Of a stretch of DNA of 7,729 nt, positions 1 through 5,304 are shown piece after piece. Source of the DNA: Candidatus Methanophagales archaeon (GTDB lineage: Archaea > Halobacteriota > Syntropharchaeia > Alkanophagales > Methanospirareceae); the NCBI GenBank assembly GCA_014061035.1, contig JACGMN010000036.1:1-7729 (forward strand), written 5' to 3'. Made by a program: the position numbers and the translations under genes. Below the pieces are notes generated by a model. The model ran no database searches. It was not told the origin of the DNA and saw only the letters and a list, made by a program, of their open reading frames with translations. Within the stretch, counting starts at the first letter, position 1. Every line of letters starts with the position of its first letter.

Positions 1-136
1 CAGCGGTTTTATGGAGAATCCAAAGGAGTGGAAGAGGAGATTGGGCGAACTGGAGCCAATTCGTAATGCAATAATGCACTGTAGAGGGCAATATCTCTCG
101 GAAGAACGAATCTCACTATTGAAAGAAAGCTGCATT
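1..136. repeat. Inverted duplication, left arm (HEPN 3' end)
   Basis: Pairs with 2046-2181 in inverted orientation, 135 of 136 bases identical; the match probably extends left of the window. Together with the element copies at 316-343 and 2018-2045 it encloses elp3 completely. Confidence 0.95.
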
Positions 137-181
137 GAACTACAAAAAATAATAGAGAAAGCAAGGAAAGAAACACCGTAA
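1..181 (+). CDS. Swt1-like HEPN domain protein, C-terminal part (left copy)
   Basis: Open from the window edge in the frame starting at base 2; the last 59 residues and a TAA stop are visible. It carries RNAIMH, the R-X4-H signature of HEPN domains, which in many members is the RNase active site, followed by a helical tail ending ELQKIIEKARKETP. Bases 1-136 match the reverse complement of 2046-2181 with a single difference (base 127), so this is a second copy of the HEPN gene at 2022-2444. This copy keeps what looks like the native C-terminus, which the other copy has lost. The TAA stop lies inside the first bases of the repeat element that begins at 178. It converges on elp3. The N-terminal part lies outside the window, so whether this copy is intact cannot be told. 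Function is inferred from the family only. Confidence 0.7.
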   Translation, partial: SGFMENPKEWKRRLGELEPIRNAIMHCRGQYLSEERISLLKESCIELQKIIEKARKETP

Positions 182-196
182 CTACTCAGGTTGCCA

Positions 197-235
197 GGTT
201 CACGGTTCACGGTTCACGGTTCACGGTTCACGGTT
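197..235 (+). repeat. GGTTCAC heptamer array, 5 units plus GGTT
   Basis: Five perfect 7-bp units and a partial sixth, directly after the terminal repeat of the 178-343 element. It resembles in style the short tandemly repeated repetitive (STRR) heptamers known from cyanobacteria; no relationship is implied. Confidence 0.95.
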
Positions 236-289
236 GTCAAGCTTGCGCTCTTCATATTTCTTGAGATATATCTTTGAACCGTTTAATTC

Positions 290-1978
290 TCACCGGTCTA
301 ACCGTGAACCGTGAACCCCGGAACTTTGAACCTGAGTAGTTACTAATTTTTTTGTCATAAACGGTCCTTCTCGCTGATAGCCGAACCGTCTATAATATTC
401 TCGCACGCCTATCCCGCTCATCACTGCTATCTTCCTGTAACCATTATCAACCGCTATCTCCTCTGCTTCACTCAGCAACCGTGCTCCATAGCCGCGATGC
501 TGCCAGCTATGCGCCTTTCTTTCGCCTAAGCTGACCAGTTCGCTGTACACGTGCAGGTCTCGAACCAGGGCAGTCTCTGTACCAGTACCAGTACCTGTGC
601 CTGTGCCTGTTTCAGTATCAAAACGAATCAGCTCTTCCCGGTGTGGCTCAGAGGGAAACCTCAGCCGCAGAAGTGCTATTAAAATATCGTTCTCAACATC
701 TTCGTAACTGAGGAAATATTCTGTTCCCTTACACGCATCGTAGCTCTCTGATGAGAATTTTATCTCCTCTTCGTTGACAACTCGACCTACCAAACGAGAA
801 AGACCTGCCTCTCTGCTCCGTATACACCGGCATCTGTAACCATTCTCATGCAGGTTCGCTTCCACTATTTGCCGTAGGTTGCTCTTCTTTACGCCCGCTT
901 CTATGTACTGTGCCGGGATATCGCGCTGTATTCTCTGTATCCTCACCCATTTCGGGGTTATTCTCTCAGCATAACTGATTATCTCAATCACTTCATCCTC
1001 ACAGATCGGTTCAAACTCGCCCTGTTTCCACATCTCATACAGCTCTGTACCCCTGACTACCAGCGTTGGATATATCTTCAAATAGTCGGGCTTGAAGTCT
1101 GAATTGTAGAATATCTCCTCGAACATCCGCTTATCTCCCTCCAGAGTCGCGCCCGGCAAGCCAAGCATCACATGAAAGCCCACTTTTAACCCGCTATCCC
1201 GTGCTCTTCTGTTTGCTCTTATCGTATCTTCTACCGAATGCCCTCTCTGCATTCTCTCTAAGATCGCGTTACTTACATGCTGCAGACCTAATTCGACTTT
1301 TGTGGCGCCCATCTCCAGCATCTGATTTATCTCGCTTTCATTTGCATAGTCGGGTCTCGTCTCAAACGTTATACCGGTATTTCGTATCTTTAACCCTCTC
1401 TCTTCTCCAAACTCGTTCAACGCTGCCAGACACCGGTTCACAAACCACCGCTGGTAATCTACTGGTCTCGCGGTGAGCGTGCCACCCATCAGTATCAGCT
1501 CAACCTTCTCTAAATCGTGTCCTATCTCTTCTATCTGATGTAACCTCGCCTTTACCTGCTCGTATGGCTCGAAACCATGTTGAGCGCCCCTACTGGCAGC
1601 AGGTTCCTTCCCTATATAACTCTGCGGCGACTCGAATTCGGAGGCAGGACCTCCCGGGCACGTTATGCACTTCCCGTGCGGGCAGGGATATGGCGAAGTC
1701 ATCACAGCGACCGGGAGAACGCCTGAAGCAGTCCGCATTCTCTTTCGCTTCAGTCGCTCTTTCAATTCATCAGGGTTTAAATCAGGAATTGGAACCTGAA
1801 TCAGACTTAGACCAAATTTTAGCACGTCTGAGTTCCGCGGAATGCTGCACAAGCTGTATTTCCCGCTTATTTCTTTTTTTAACCGATTTATGGTGACTGC
1901 GTCACTCAGGTCTCTCTCCACTATGATCGCCGCTATCTCCTTACATGCGAGAACGTAGTTATTCGTATCTGCTGTCAT
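290..1978 (-). CDS. elp3: Elp3 tRNA uridine-34 acetyltransferase (radical SAM/GNAT)
   Basis: Archaeal Elp3, which uses acetyl-CoA and S-adenosylmethionine to start 5-carboxymethyl-type modification of wobble uridine 34 in tRNA. The N-terminal tRNA-binding region is followed by the Elp3-type iron-sulfur motif CX4CX2C (C99, C104, C107 in CPHGKCITC), then the radical SAM core with LILMGGTLTARP and GFHVMLGLPG. A C-terminal GNAT domain carries the acetyl-CoA loop QHRGYGARLL and SGIGVREYYRRFGY. The family-typical end is about GPFMTKKL (codon at 344). The last 17 residues, VTTQVQSSGVHGSRLDR, and the TGA stop come from the 178-343 repeat element, so the native stop seems lost. A Thr-Gly dipeptide repeat lies at about residues 455-470, in the linker before the GNAT core. 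The start is the first ATG; an AT-rich box 23-32 nt upstream would suit a leaderless mRNA. The gene is enclosed by inverted repeats. Confidence 0.96.
   Translation of the reverse strand: MTADTNNYVLACKEIAAIIVERDLSDAVTINRLKKEISGKYSLCSIPRNSDVLKFGLSLIQVPIPDLNPDELKERLKRKRMRTASGVLPVAVMTSPYPCPHGKCITCPGGPASEFESPQSYIGKEPAASRGAQHGFEPYEQVKARLHQIEEIGHDLEKVELILMGGTLTARPVDYQRWFVNRCLAALNEFGEERGLKIRNTGITFETRPDYANESEINQMLEMGATKVELGLQHVSNAILERMQRGHSVEDTIRANRRARDSGLKVGFHVMLGLPGATLEGDKRMFEEIFYNSDFKPDYLKIYPTLVVRGTELYEMWKQGEFEPICEDEVIEIISYAERITPKWVRIQRIQRDIPAQYIEAGVKKSNLRQIVEANLHENGYRCRCIRSREAGLSRLVGRVVNEEEIKFSSESYDACKGTEYFLSYEDVENDILIALLRLRFPSEPHREELIRFDTETGTGTGTGTGTETALVRDLHVYSELVSLGERKAHSWQHRGYGARLLSEAEEIAVDNGYRKIAVMSGIGVREYYRRFGYQREGPFMTKKLVTTQVQSSGVHGSRLDR
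300..317 (-). repeat. Inverted heptamer array (GTGAACC on plus strand)
   Basis: AACC followed by two GTGAACC units, the perfect reverse complement of 18 bases of the 197-235 array. On the minus strand it is translated as part of the elp3 tail (VHGSR). Confidence 0.9.
347..353 (+). terminator. Possible hairpin plus T-run terminator, plus strand
   Basis: A T7 run follows the palindromic 178-343 element on the plus strand. On the minus strand a T6 run (complement of 144-149) lies on the other side of the same palindrome. A hairpin with U-runs on both sides would suit a bidirectional terminator between the convergent HEPN and elp3 genes. Archaeal termination depends mainly on the U-run. The run also encodes two Lys codons of elp3. 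Confidence 0.35.
579..610 (-). repeat. Hexanucleotide repeat in elp3 coding (Thr-Gly)n
   Basis: Hexamers of the type GTACCA/GTGCCT in tandem encode an alternating Gly-Thr tract between the radical SAM region and the GNAT domain of Elp3. The third codon position drifts from one half to the other, so it is an older expansion rather than a perfect microsatellite. Confidence 0.85.
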
Positions 1979-2000
1979 TGTCTTATAAATTACTTTTCAC

Positions 2001-2010
2001 AAAATTAAAT
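2001..2010 (-). promoter_or_regulatory. TATA-like box for elp3
   Basis: ATTTAATTTT on the minus strand, 23-32 nt before the elp3 ATG, the spacing expected for leaderless archaeal transcripts. A second AT-rich stretch (ATTTATAA) sits only about 10 nt before the ATG, and no Shine-Dalgarno motif is visible. The repeat element ends at 2018, just upstream, so it may border or disturb this promoter. Confidence 0.4.
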
Positions 2011-2017
2011 GTGTTTC

Positions 2018-2045
2018 GTAACTACTCAGGTTCAAAGTTCCGGGG
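2018..2045. mobile_element. Partial copy of the 178-343 element (one end)
   Basis: 28 bases starting GTAACTACTCAGGTT are the exact reverse complement of 316-343. They join without a gap to the HEPN duplication at 2046. Relative to the left copy, the segment equivalent to 137-315 is missing: the native HEPN tail, the left terminal repeat and both heptamer arrays. The fragment supplies the last codons and TAG stop of the truncated HEPN gene. Confidence 0.85.
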
Positions 2046-2444
2046 AATGCAGCTCTCTTTCAATAGTGAGATTCGTTCTTCCGAGAGATATTGCCCTCTA
2101 CAGTGCATTATTGCATTACGAATTGGCTCCAGTTCGCCCAATCTCCTCTTCCACTCCTTTGGATTCTCCATAAAACCGCTGAAAATTCCCCTATTTGTCC
2201 TTGTCTCGATAATTGTACCATAATCATAAAAGTCAATAAAATACAATTCCGCCAGTCTTCTTTCTTCTTTTAACCGTGTTTCTTGCACTCTTTCGCCATA
2301 TTTCTTCCTCACGTCTCCCGGAACGCCTTCCCACCACCACTCTGGTCCGTAAGCATCCATTAAAACTCCCTGAATCAGTTCTCTAACTGTATTTTCAAAC
2401 CATTCTATCAATACGTGATTTAACAACACCGGGTTATCTACCAT
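2022..2444 (-). CDS. Swt1-like HEPN domain protein, 3' end rewritten
   Basis: A 140-residue helical protein matching the pattern of Swt1-family HEPN domains: WWW-x-x-VP near residues 36-42, the YFIDFYDYGTII segment (68-79), and ELEPIRNAIMHCR with R109-X4-H114. HEPN proteins are often metal-independent RNases in toxin-antitoxin, defence or RNA-processing roles; catalysis is not shown here. Residues 134-140 (PRNFEPE) and the TAG stop come from a partial repeat element. The other copy at the window's left edge continues instead with ELQKIIEKARKETP, so about 14 native residues are lost, though the RX4H motif remains. The start ATG lies 2 nt after the TAA that would end the TPR reading frame if its TAG were read through, so the three genes cofC-TPR-HEPN look like one transcription unit. 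A TATA-like box also allows separate leaderless expression. No cognate antitoxin is recognisable. Confidence 0.8.
   Translation of the reverse strand: MVDNPVLLNHVLIEWFENTVRELIQGVLMDAYGPEWWWEGVPGDVRKKYGERVQETRLKEERRLAELYFIDFYDYGTIIETRTNRGIFSGFMENPKEWKRRLGELEPIRNAIMHCRGQYLSEERISLLKESCIPRNFEPE
2046..2181. repeat. Inverted duplication, right arm (HEPN 3' part)
   Basis: Reverse complement of 1-136 with one mismatch. The match breaks at 2046 where the element fragment starts. The other boundary cannot be seen because the left copy runs off the window. Confidence 0.95.
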
Positions 2445-2467
2445 ATTTATATATCTACCATATTTAT
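2436..2467. repeat. Tandem duplication over the HEPN start
   Basis: ATCTACCATATTTAT occurs at 2436-2450 and again at 2453-2467, a 17-bp period. On the minus strand each copy reads ATAAATATGGTAGAT, so an AT-rich box and an ATGGTAGAT start are both doubled. The downstream ATG opens HEPN. The upstream ATG lies in the extended TPR frame and stops after three codons. Confidence 0.9.
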
Positions 2468-2560
2468 AACTTCATCTAACTCTATCGGGAATGAAATGTC
2501 AGATTCAATCTTGTCAATTTCAGTCAAATAATATTTTGCCGATTCACTATCCGGCTTTTT
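2447..2560 (-). pseudogene. In-frame continuation of the TPR gene after TAG
   Basis: Thirty-seven sense codons in the same frame as 2561-2818, beginning KKPDSESAKYYLTEIDKI and ending INMVDI at a TAA (2447-2449). The first residues complete the TPR motif. It has no start of its own near the break. It fills what would otherwise be an unexplained 116-bp gap before the HEPN gene. Confidence 0.65.
2462..2470 (-). promoter_or_regulatory. Possible TATA box for HEPN gene
   Basis: GTTATAAAT on the minus strand, 18-26 nt before the HEPN ATG, so transcription would begin at or near the start codon. No Shine-Dalgarno motif precedes the ATG, consistent with a leaderless message. Confidence 0.35.
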
Positions 2561-2818
2561 CTATAGTACTTCCTCAAATTCTGCTTTCGCTTCAGAATAT
2601 CGCCCTCCCAGATAGAACACTTCACCTAAATAGTAGTGCGGAGCCCATAGCTTGTGGTTCAGTTCGATTGCTTTTCTAAGCTTTGTTTCAATTTCTCTCA
2701 CATGCTCTGTAGAATGGTCATGCTTCCATCTGAAAAACAGTTCCTTACCGGTCTCATAATAATCCATTGCATCTTTCTCTTCATCTCCTTCTCCGCCTAC
2801 ATCTCCAGTGCCGTTCAT
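2561..2818 (-). CDS. Small TPR protein, ending at an in-frame TAG
   Basis: 85 residues up to a TAG. An acidic N-terminus (about 1-16) is followed by helices and one good tetratricopeptide repeat, APHYYLGEVFYLGGRYSEAK with FEEVL after it. TPR proteins are helical adaptors for protein-protein contacts; the partner is unknown. The TPR consensus runs past the stop: FEEVL-(TAG)-KKPDSESAKYYL supplies the expected proline at the repeat end and the start of the next helix pair. The frame then stays open for 37 codons to a TAA at 2447-2449. The intact gene was therefore probably 123 codons, with one nonsense change (AAG to TAG is the simplest) or a sequence error. Its ATG overlaps the cofC TGA as ATGA, with a GGAGGG ribosome site 3 nt upstream, so it is translationally coupled to cofC. 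Confidence 0.7.
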   Translation of the reverse strand: MNGTGDVGGEGDEEKDAMDYYETGKELFFRWKHDHSTEHVREIETKLRKAIELNHKLWAPHYYLGEVFYLGGRYSEAKAEFEEVL

Positions 2819-3567
2819 TTTCCCTCCAAGCCGAAAATCTTTCGGTCCACGCTTGCTCGTCTCTTCGTCCCTTTATCCATACAAATAAAGACGCCGATAC
2901 GGTCTAGATATTCTGCCGAAAAGCCGTTACCGTGAATCAATAACTCTACCAGATCTTCTACCTCGTCTATATCGGTACTGATAAAGAACGAATCATGGAC
3001 CGCAAGGTTCAAATTCCTCTTCTTTGCAGTCTCTATATGCTTTAAATAGCTCATACCGTAGTAAGAGACTGAGAAAGTCCGCGGTCTCCGTAAGAACAAA
3101 GCATTTGTACCTCCGTTTCTTCCAGGTACTATCACCACGTCCACATCTTTGTCCCTGTCCTCTTCATGCGCAATGATCTCATTTATGCTTCTGGGAGTAG
3201 TAAGGGGAATATCTGCCATTAGTATTAGCAAGCGCTCTCTCTCCTTTATTATCGCTTCGTTCAGAACTTCGTTCAGTCCTCTCTTATCAACGGTAACATC
3301 TACCGCTAAATCCAACTTCAAGTCCAGCACAGACAAACTATTCAACTCTTCTTCTGATTCTACTCCTGCTTCTACTCCTTTTATTCTTTCCTTCTTTAAA
3401 CTTGAACCAGTTGAAATTACCTCTACTTCCTCTATTTTTGATTCAGAGACTGCAATTAAAACGTCCTTCAGCATGTTTATAGCGAGTTCTTCTCTCTCGT
3501 CTTCGTTTAAAAAACCTATTAATCTCGATTTTGCGCCTTCCTTCTTAAAAGGTATAATTGCTTTCAC
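2815..3567 (-). CDS. cofC: 2-phospho-L-lactate guanylyltransferase CofC
   Basis: CofC joins GTP to 2-phospho-L-lactate, giving the activated lactyl group that CofD transfers to Fo in coenzyme F420 synthesis. Family motifs in order: N-terminal IIPFKKEGAKSRL nucleotide loop, RGLNEVLNEAI, the metal-site strand LLILMADIPLTTP, VIVPGRNGGTNALFL, SYYGMSYLKH, and STDIDEVEDLVELLIHG. At 250 residues it is longer than a typical archaeal CofC of about 210. The excess is a variable segment near residues 55-85 and a basic C-terminal tail after about 228. The start is GTG, 11 nt after the rpoD stop; no ATG gives the N-terminal loop. It lies downstream of a ribosomal/RNA polymerase operon, probably on the same transcript, and overlaps the next gene by 4 nt. 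Confidence 0.93.
   Translation of the reverse strand: MKAIIPFKKEGAKSRLIGFLNEDEREELAINMLKDVLIAVSESKIEEVEVISTGSSLKKERIKGVEAGVESEEELNSLSVLDLKLDLAVDVTVDKRGLNEVLNEAIIKERERLLILMADIPLTTPRSINEIIAHEEDRDKDVDVVIVPGRNGGTNALFLRRPRTFSVSYYGMSYLKHIETAKKRNLNLAVHDSFFISTDIDEVEDLVELLIHGNGFSAEYLDRIGVFICMDKGTKRRASVDRKIFGLEGK
2822..2827 (-). promoter_or_regulatory. Shine-Dalgarno site of the TPR gene
   Basis: GGAGGG on the minus strand, inside the last codons of cofC and 3 nt before the ATG. With the ATGA stop-start overlap it supports the chosen TPR start. Confidence 0.7.
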
Positions 3568-3578
3568 GTCACGTTATC

Positions 3579-4277
3579 TCAATTCATTTCGTTCAGTTCA
3601 TCAAGCAGACTATTACACTTTTTACGCATTATCCTTGCCGCCTCTTCTATTATCATATCGACAGGTAATGCGCCATCACTCTCAACAGTAAAGAGGAAAT
3701 CGGTCTTATTTTTACGCGGCGCTCCGTCACCGCCTTCATCTTCATCTGGCATATCTATATCTCTGTAACTGCAGACTGTAACCGGCTGCCATTTCGCATG
3801 GTCTCTCCCTCTGCCCAGCTTTGCTATCGCTTCGAGTACAATCCTCTGCCGCGTAACTGATCTTCTGCCACCAACTTCTCTCTCCGTTGAGATCAACTTA
3901 ACAATAGGTATATTTTCAAACGCTACCGCCACCGATGGATCAGACGAGATAAGTTCTTTAGAATAAACCAGCGTATATCCCTCCCTTTCAGGGCTTATCG
4001 CCTTTAACGTCATCAAAATCTGGTCATCATGACCATAATAATTATAATTATAATTCTCTGTCTTTCTCTCTATCTTTAATGGCAATAATGCTAAACGCAA
4101 CGCTAATTGCTCGTCGTATAATAACGATGTATTCTCGTGGATATTCACTTCGTCAATTGCAAGCTTCGGGACGTCGGCAATCATCGTTCTTCTCAATGCG
4201 TTTACAAAACGCTGTTTCGCACCAGCGATCACGAATTTAACGCTGTTTTCCCTACGTTCCAATATTTTTATATCCAT
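3579..4277 (-). CDS. rpoD: DNA-directed RNA polymerase subunit D (Rpo3)
   Basis: Archaeal homologue of bacterial alpha and eukaryotic Rpb3; with subunit L it forms the platform on which RNA polymerase assembles. Recognisable are RFVNALRRTMIADVPKLAIDEV (about 23-44), the LALRLALLPL segment, IPIVKL, and GRGRDHAKWQP near two thirds. An upstream in-frame ATG at 4331 would add 18 residues overlapping rps11; I chose MDIKILERRE because family members start there. No Shine-Dalgarno motif decides the matter. Only two cysteines are visible (VTVCSYRD and KKCNSL), so the iron-sulfur cluster domain of some archaeal D subunits is absent; a short acidic loop, DEDEGGDG, lies nearby. An Asn-Tyr repeat lies at residues 75-81. 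The gene follows rps11 by 7 nt. Confidence 0.95.
   Translation of the reverse strand: MDIKILERRENSVKFVIAGAKQRFVNALRRTMIADVPKLAIDEVNIHENTSLLYDEQLALRLALLPLKIERKTENYNYNYYGHDDQILMTLKAISPEREGYTLVYSKELISSDPSVAVAFENIPIVKLISTEREVGGRRSVTRQRIVLEAIAKLGRGRDHAKWQPVTVCSYRDIDMPDEDEGGDGAPRKNKTDFLFTVESDGALPVDMIIEEAARIMRKKCNSLLDELNEMN
4040..4055 (-). repeat. AATTAT hexanucleotide repeat in rpoD (Asn-Tyr)n
   Basis: A near-perfect run of the 6-bp unit AATTAT encodes ENYNYNYY in a loop of RpoD just after the LPLKIERK strand, where family length varies. Confidence 0.8.
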
Positions 4278-4284
4278 TTTACTA

Positions 4285-4674
4285 CTAAACTCTTCTTCCC
4301 CTCTTACCACCGGGACGTTTTGTTCCATCATGTGGTATCGGCGTAACGTCCTCTATCTTTCCTATTCGCAGACCAGCGCGAGCAAAAGCTCGTATCGCAG
4401 CCTGTGCACCGGGAGCAGTTGACCGCGATTTGCGCCCTGCCGCCGCTTTTACTTTTACACGCAGCCCAGTTATCCCTCGCTCTCTAAGTCTATCTACAAG
4501 TTGAGCTGCCATCTGCATCGCGGTATAAGGCGAACTCTCATCACGATCTGCTTTTGCCACCATCCCGCCTGAAGCCCTTGCAATCGTCTCCGCACCAGTT
4601 ATATCGGTAATAGTAATAATAGTGTTATTAAACGAAGAAAATATATGCGCTATCGCCCATCTCTCCTCTACCAT
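4285..4674 (-). CDS. rps11: 30S ribosomal protein S11
   Basis: Universal small-subunit platform protein S11 (uS11), which binds 16S rRNA near the E site. The archaeal pattern is clear: WAIAHIFSSFNNTIITITDITGAE at the N-terminus, ARASGGMVAKADRDESSPYTAM, the KVKAAAGRKSRSTAPGAQAAIRA rRNA-binding loop, and the family-typical end RPGGKRGRRV. The length of 129 residues is normal. It begins 2 nt after the rps4 stop, with GGTGA about 10 nt upstream as a possible ribosome site. It ends with three stop codons in a row in frame, TAG TAG TAA, then rpoD starts. Confidence 0.97.
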   Translation of the reverse strand: MVEERWAIAHIFSSFNNTIITITDITGAETIARASGGMVAKADRDESSPYTAMQMAAQLVDRLRERGITGLRVKVKAAAGRKSRSTAPGAQAAIRAFARAGLRIGKIEDVTPIPHDGTKRPGGKRGRRV

Positions 4675-4676
4675 AC

Positions 4677-5279
4677 TTACTCAGTCACCCTGCCTTCTCC
4701 TCCGTTCTCGCCGGCAATAGTAGAATTCTGCATCTGCCCATAGTATCTTATCTTCCCTTCCTCCTCCACATCTACAATATAGGAAGGAATAGTAACTCTT
4801 CTGCCAGCCACCGCAATATGCCCATGAACGATGAGTTGCCGGGCATGCTTTAAAGAGTTGGACAGCCCTTTTTTATAAACTCTTGTCTGTAACCTCCTTT
4901 CCAGGACAGCCTCTACGTTCAGCGCCAGAACATCTTCCAATGCTGCACTCGCACCAGTATCGGCACCAATACCAATACCAGCACCAGCGCCAGCGCCTGC
5001 GCCTGCGGTCTCTTTCAATATTCCACGCCTTCTTAATCCTGCGATAATAGCTTCTTTCTTCCGTAATATATGCTCAGAAGGCGTCAACCCTGCCATCTCC
5101 GCTAACATCGTCCGTATTTCCCGCCGGTATCTTTTTATGACTCCTGCGGCCTTCCAGATTTCTCTCCTGCTCTTTAACCCGTACATCTCAGCTAACTCTT
5201 TCTCCTCCTTTATCCTCGTCGCATCCCAGGGCCTTCGCGGCTTTTCGTATCGCTTCTTCCTTCTCTTTGGATGTCCCAT
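4677..5279 (-). CDS. rps4: 30S ribosomal protein S4
   Basis: Archaeal S4 (uS4), an early 16S rRNA-binding assembly protein of the small-subunit body. The N-terminus MGHPKRRKKRYEKPRRPW and the block KELAEMYGLKSRREIWK are typical, and the S4 RNA-binding domain follows at about 130-170 (RLQTRVYKKGLSNSLKHARQ, LIVHGHIAVAGRRVTIPSYIV). At 200 residues it exceeds the usual archaeal length. The main excess is a Gly-Ala/Gly-Ile dipeptide tract at residues 91-110, between RGILKET and LEDVLALNVEAVLERRLQT, a site where other S4 proteins pass directly. The ATG lies 25 nt after the rps13 stop. Confidence 0.97.
   Translation of the reverse strand: MGHPKRRKKRYEKPRRPWDATRIKEEKELAEMYGLKSRREIWKAAGVIKRYRREIRTMLAEMAGLTPSEHILRKKEAIIAGLRRRGILKETAGAGAGAGAGIGIGADTGASAALEDVLALNVEAVLERRLQTRVYKKGLSNSLKHARQLIVHGHIAVAGRRVTIPSYIVDVEEEGKIRYYGQMQNSTIAGENGGEGRVTE
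4951..5007 (-). repeat. Hexanucleotide repeat in rps4 (Gly-Ala/Gly-Ile)n
   Basis: On the plus strand, GCACCA/GCGCCT-type hexamers alternate with ACCAAT units. They encode the tract TAGAGAGAGAG followed by IGIGADTGAS, inside the linker before the S4 domain. Confidence 0.85.
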
Positions 5280-5295
5280 TTTGTCTTATCTACAC

Positions 5296-5304
5296 TCTCC
5301 TCCT
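5296..5304 (-). promoter_or_regulatory. Shine-Dalgarno-like site before rps4
   Basis: AGGAGGAGA overlies the region just after the rps13 stop. It lies 16 nt before the rps4 ATG, farther than the usual 5-8 nt. No nearer start codon gives an S4 N-terminus, so either the site works over a long spacer or it is only part of a purine-rich stretch. Confidence 0.4.

Larger units (their letters stand above)
178..343. mobile_element. MITE-like palindromic repeat element
   Basis: A 166-bp non-coding unit bounded by perfect 15-bp terminal inverted repeats: GTAACTACTCAGGTT at 178-192 and AACCTGAGTAGTTAC at 329-343. Inside are five exact GGTTCAC heptamers (197-231) and, inverted, two GTGAACC units (304-317), which can pair over 18 bases around a loop of about 65 nt. 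A partial copy of its right end occurs at 2018-2045. AAACAC precedes the left end (171-176); the same bases follow the right end of the other copy when read on the minus strand, which may be a target-site duplication. No transposase is present, so a non-autonomous element is the best description. Mobility is inferred. Confidence 0.6.

Noticed and set aside
197..317. CRISPR array
   Set aside because: The repeat unit is 7 bp with no spacers, and the two arrays are inverted; no cas gene is nearby.
1201..1896. Plus-strand open frames opposite elp3
   Set aside because: They are antisense to clear radical SAM coding sequence and resemble no protein family; the same holds for plus-strand frames opposite cofC, rpoD, rps13 and cbf5.
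2561..2563. Genome-wide reassignment of TAG to pyrrolysine
   Set aside because: TAG ends rps13 and rps11 at family-typical positions, so it works as a stop here; a single readthrough site cannot be excluded and is listed as a finding.
3740..3800. Iron-sulfur cluster domain in RpoD
   Set aside because: Only one cysteine occurs in this part of the protein; the cysteine cluster of that domain is missing.
4278..4331. Longer RpoD start overlapping rps11
   Set aside because: The extra 18 residues have no family counterpart, and the inner ATG gives the expected N-terminus 7 nt after the rps11 stop.
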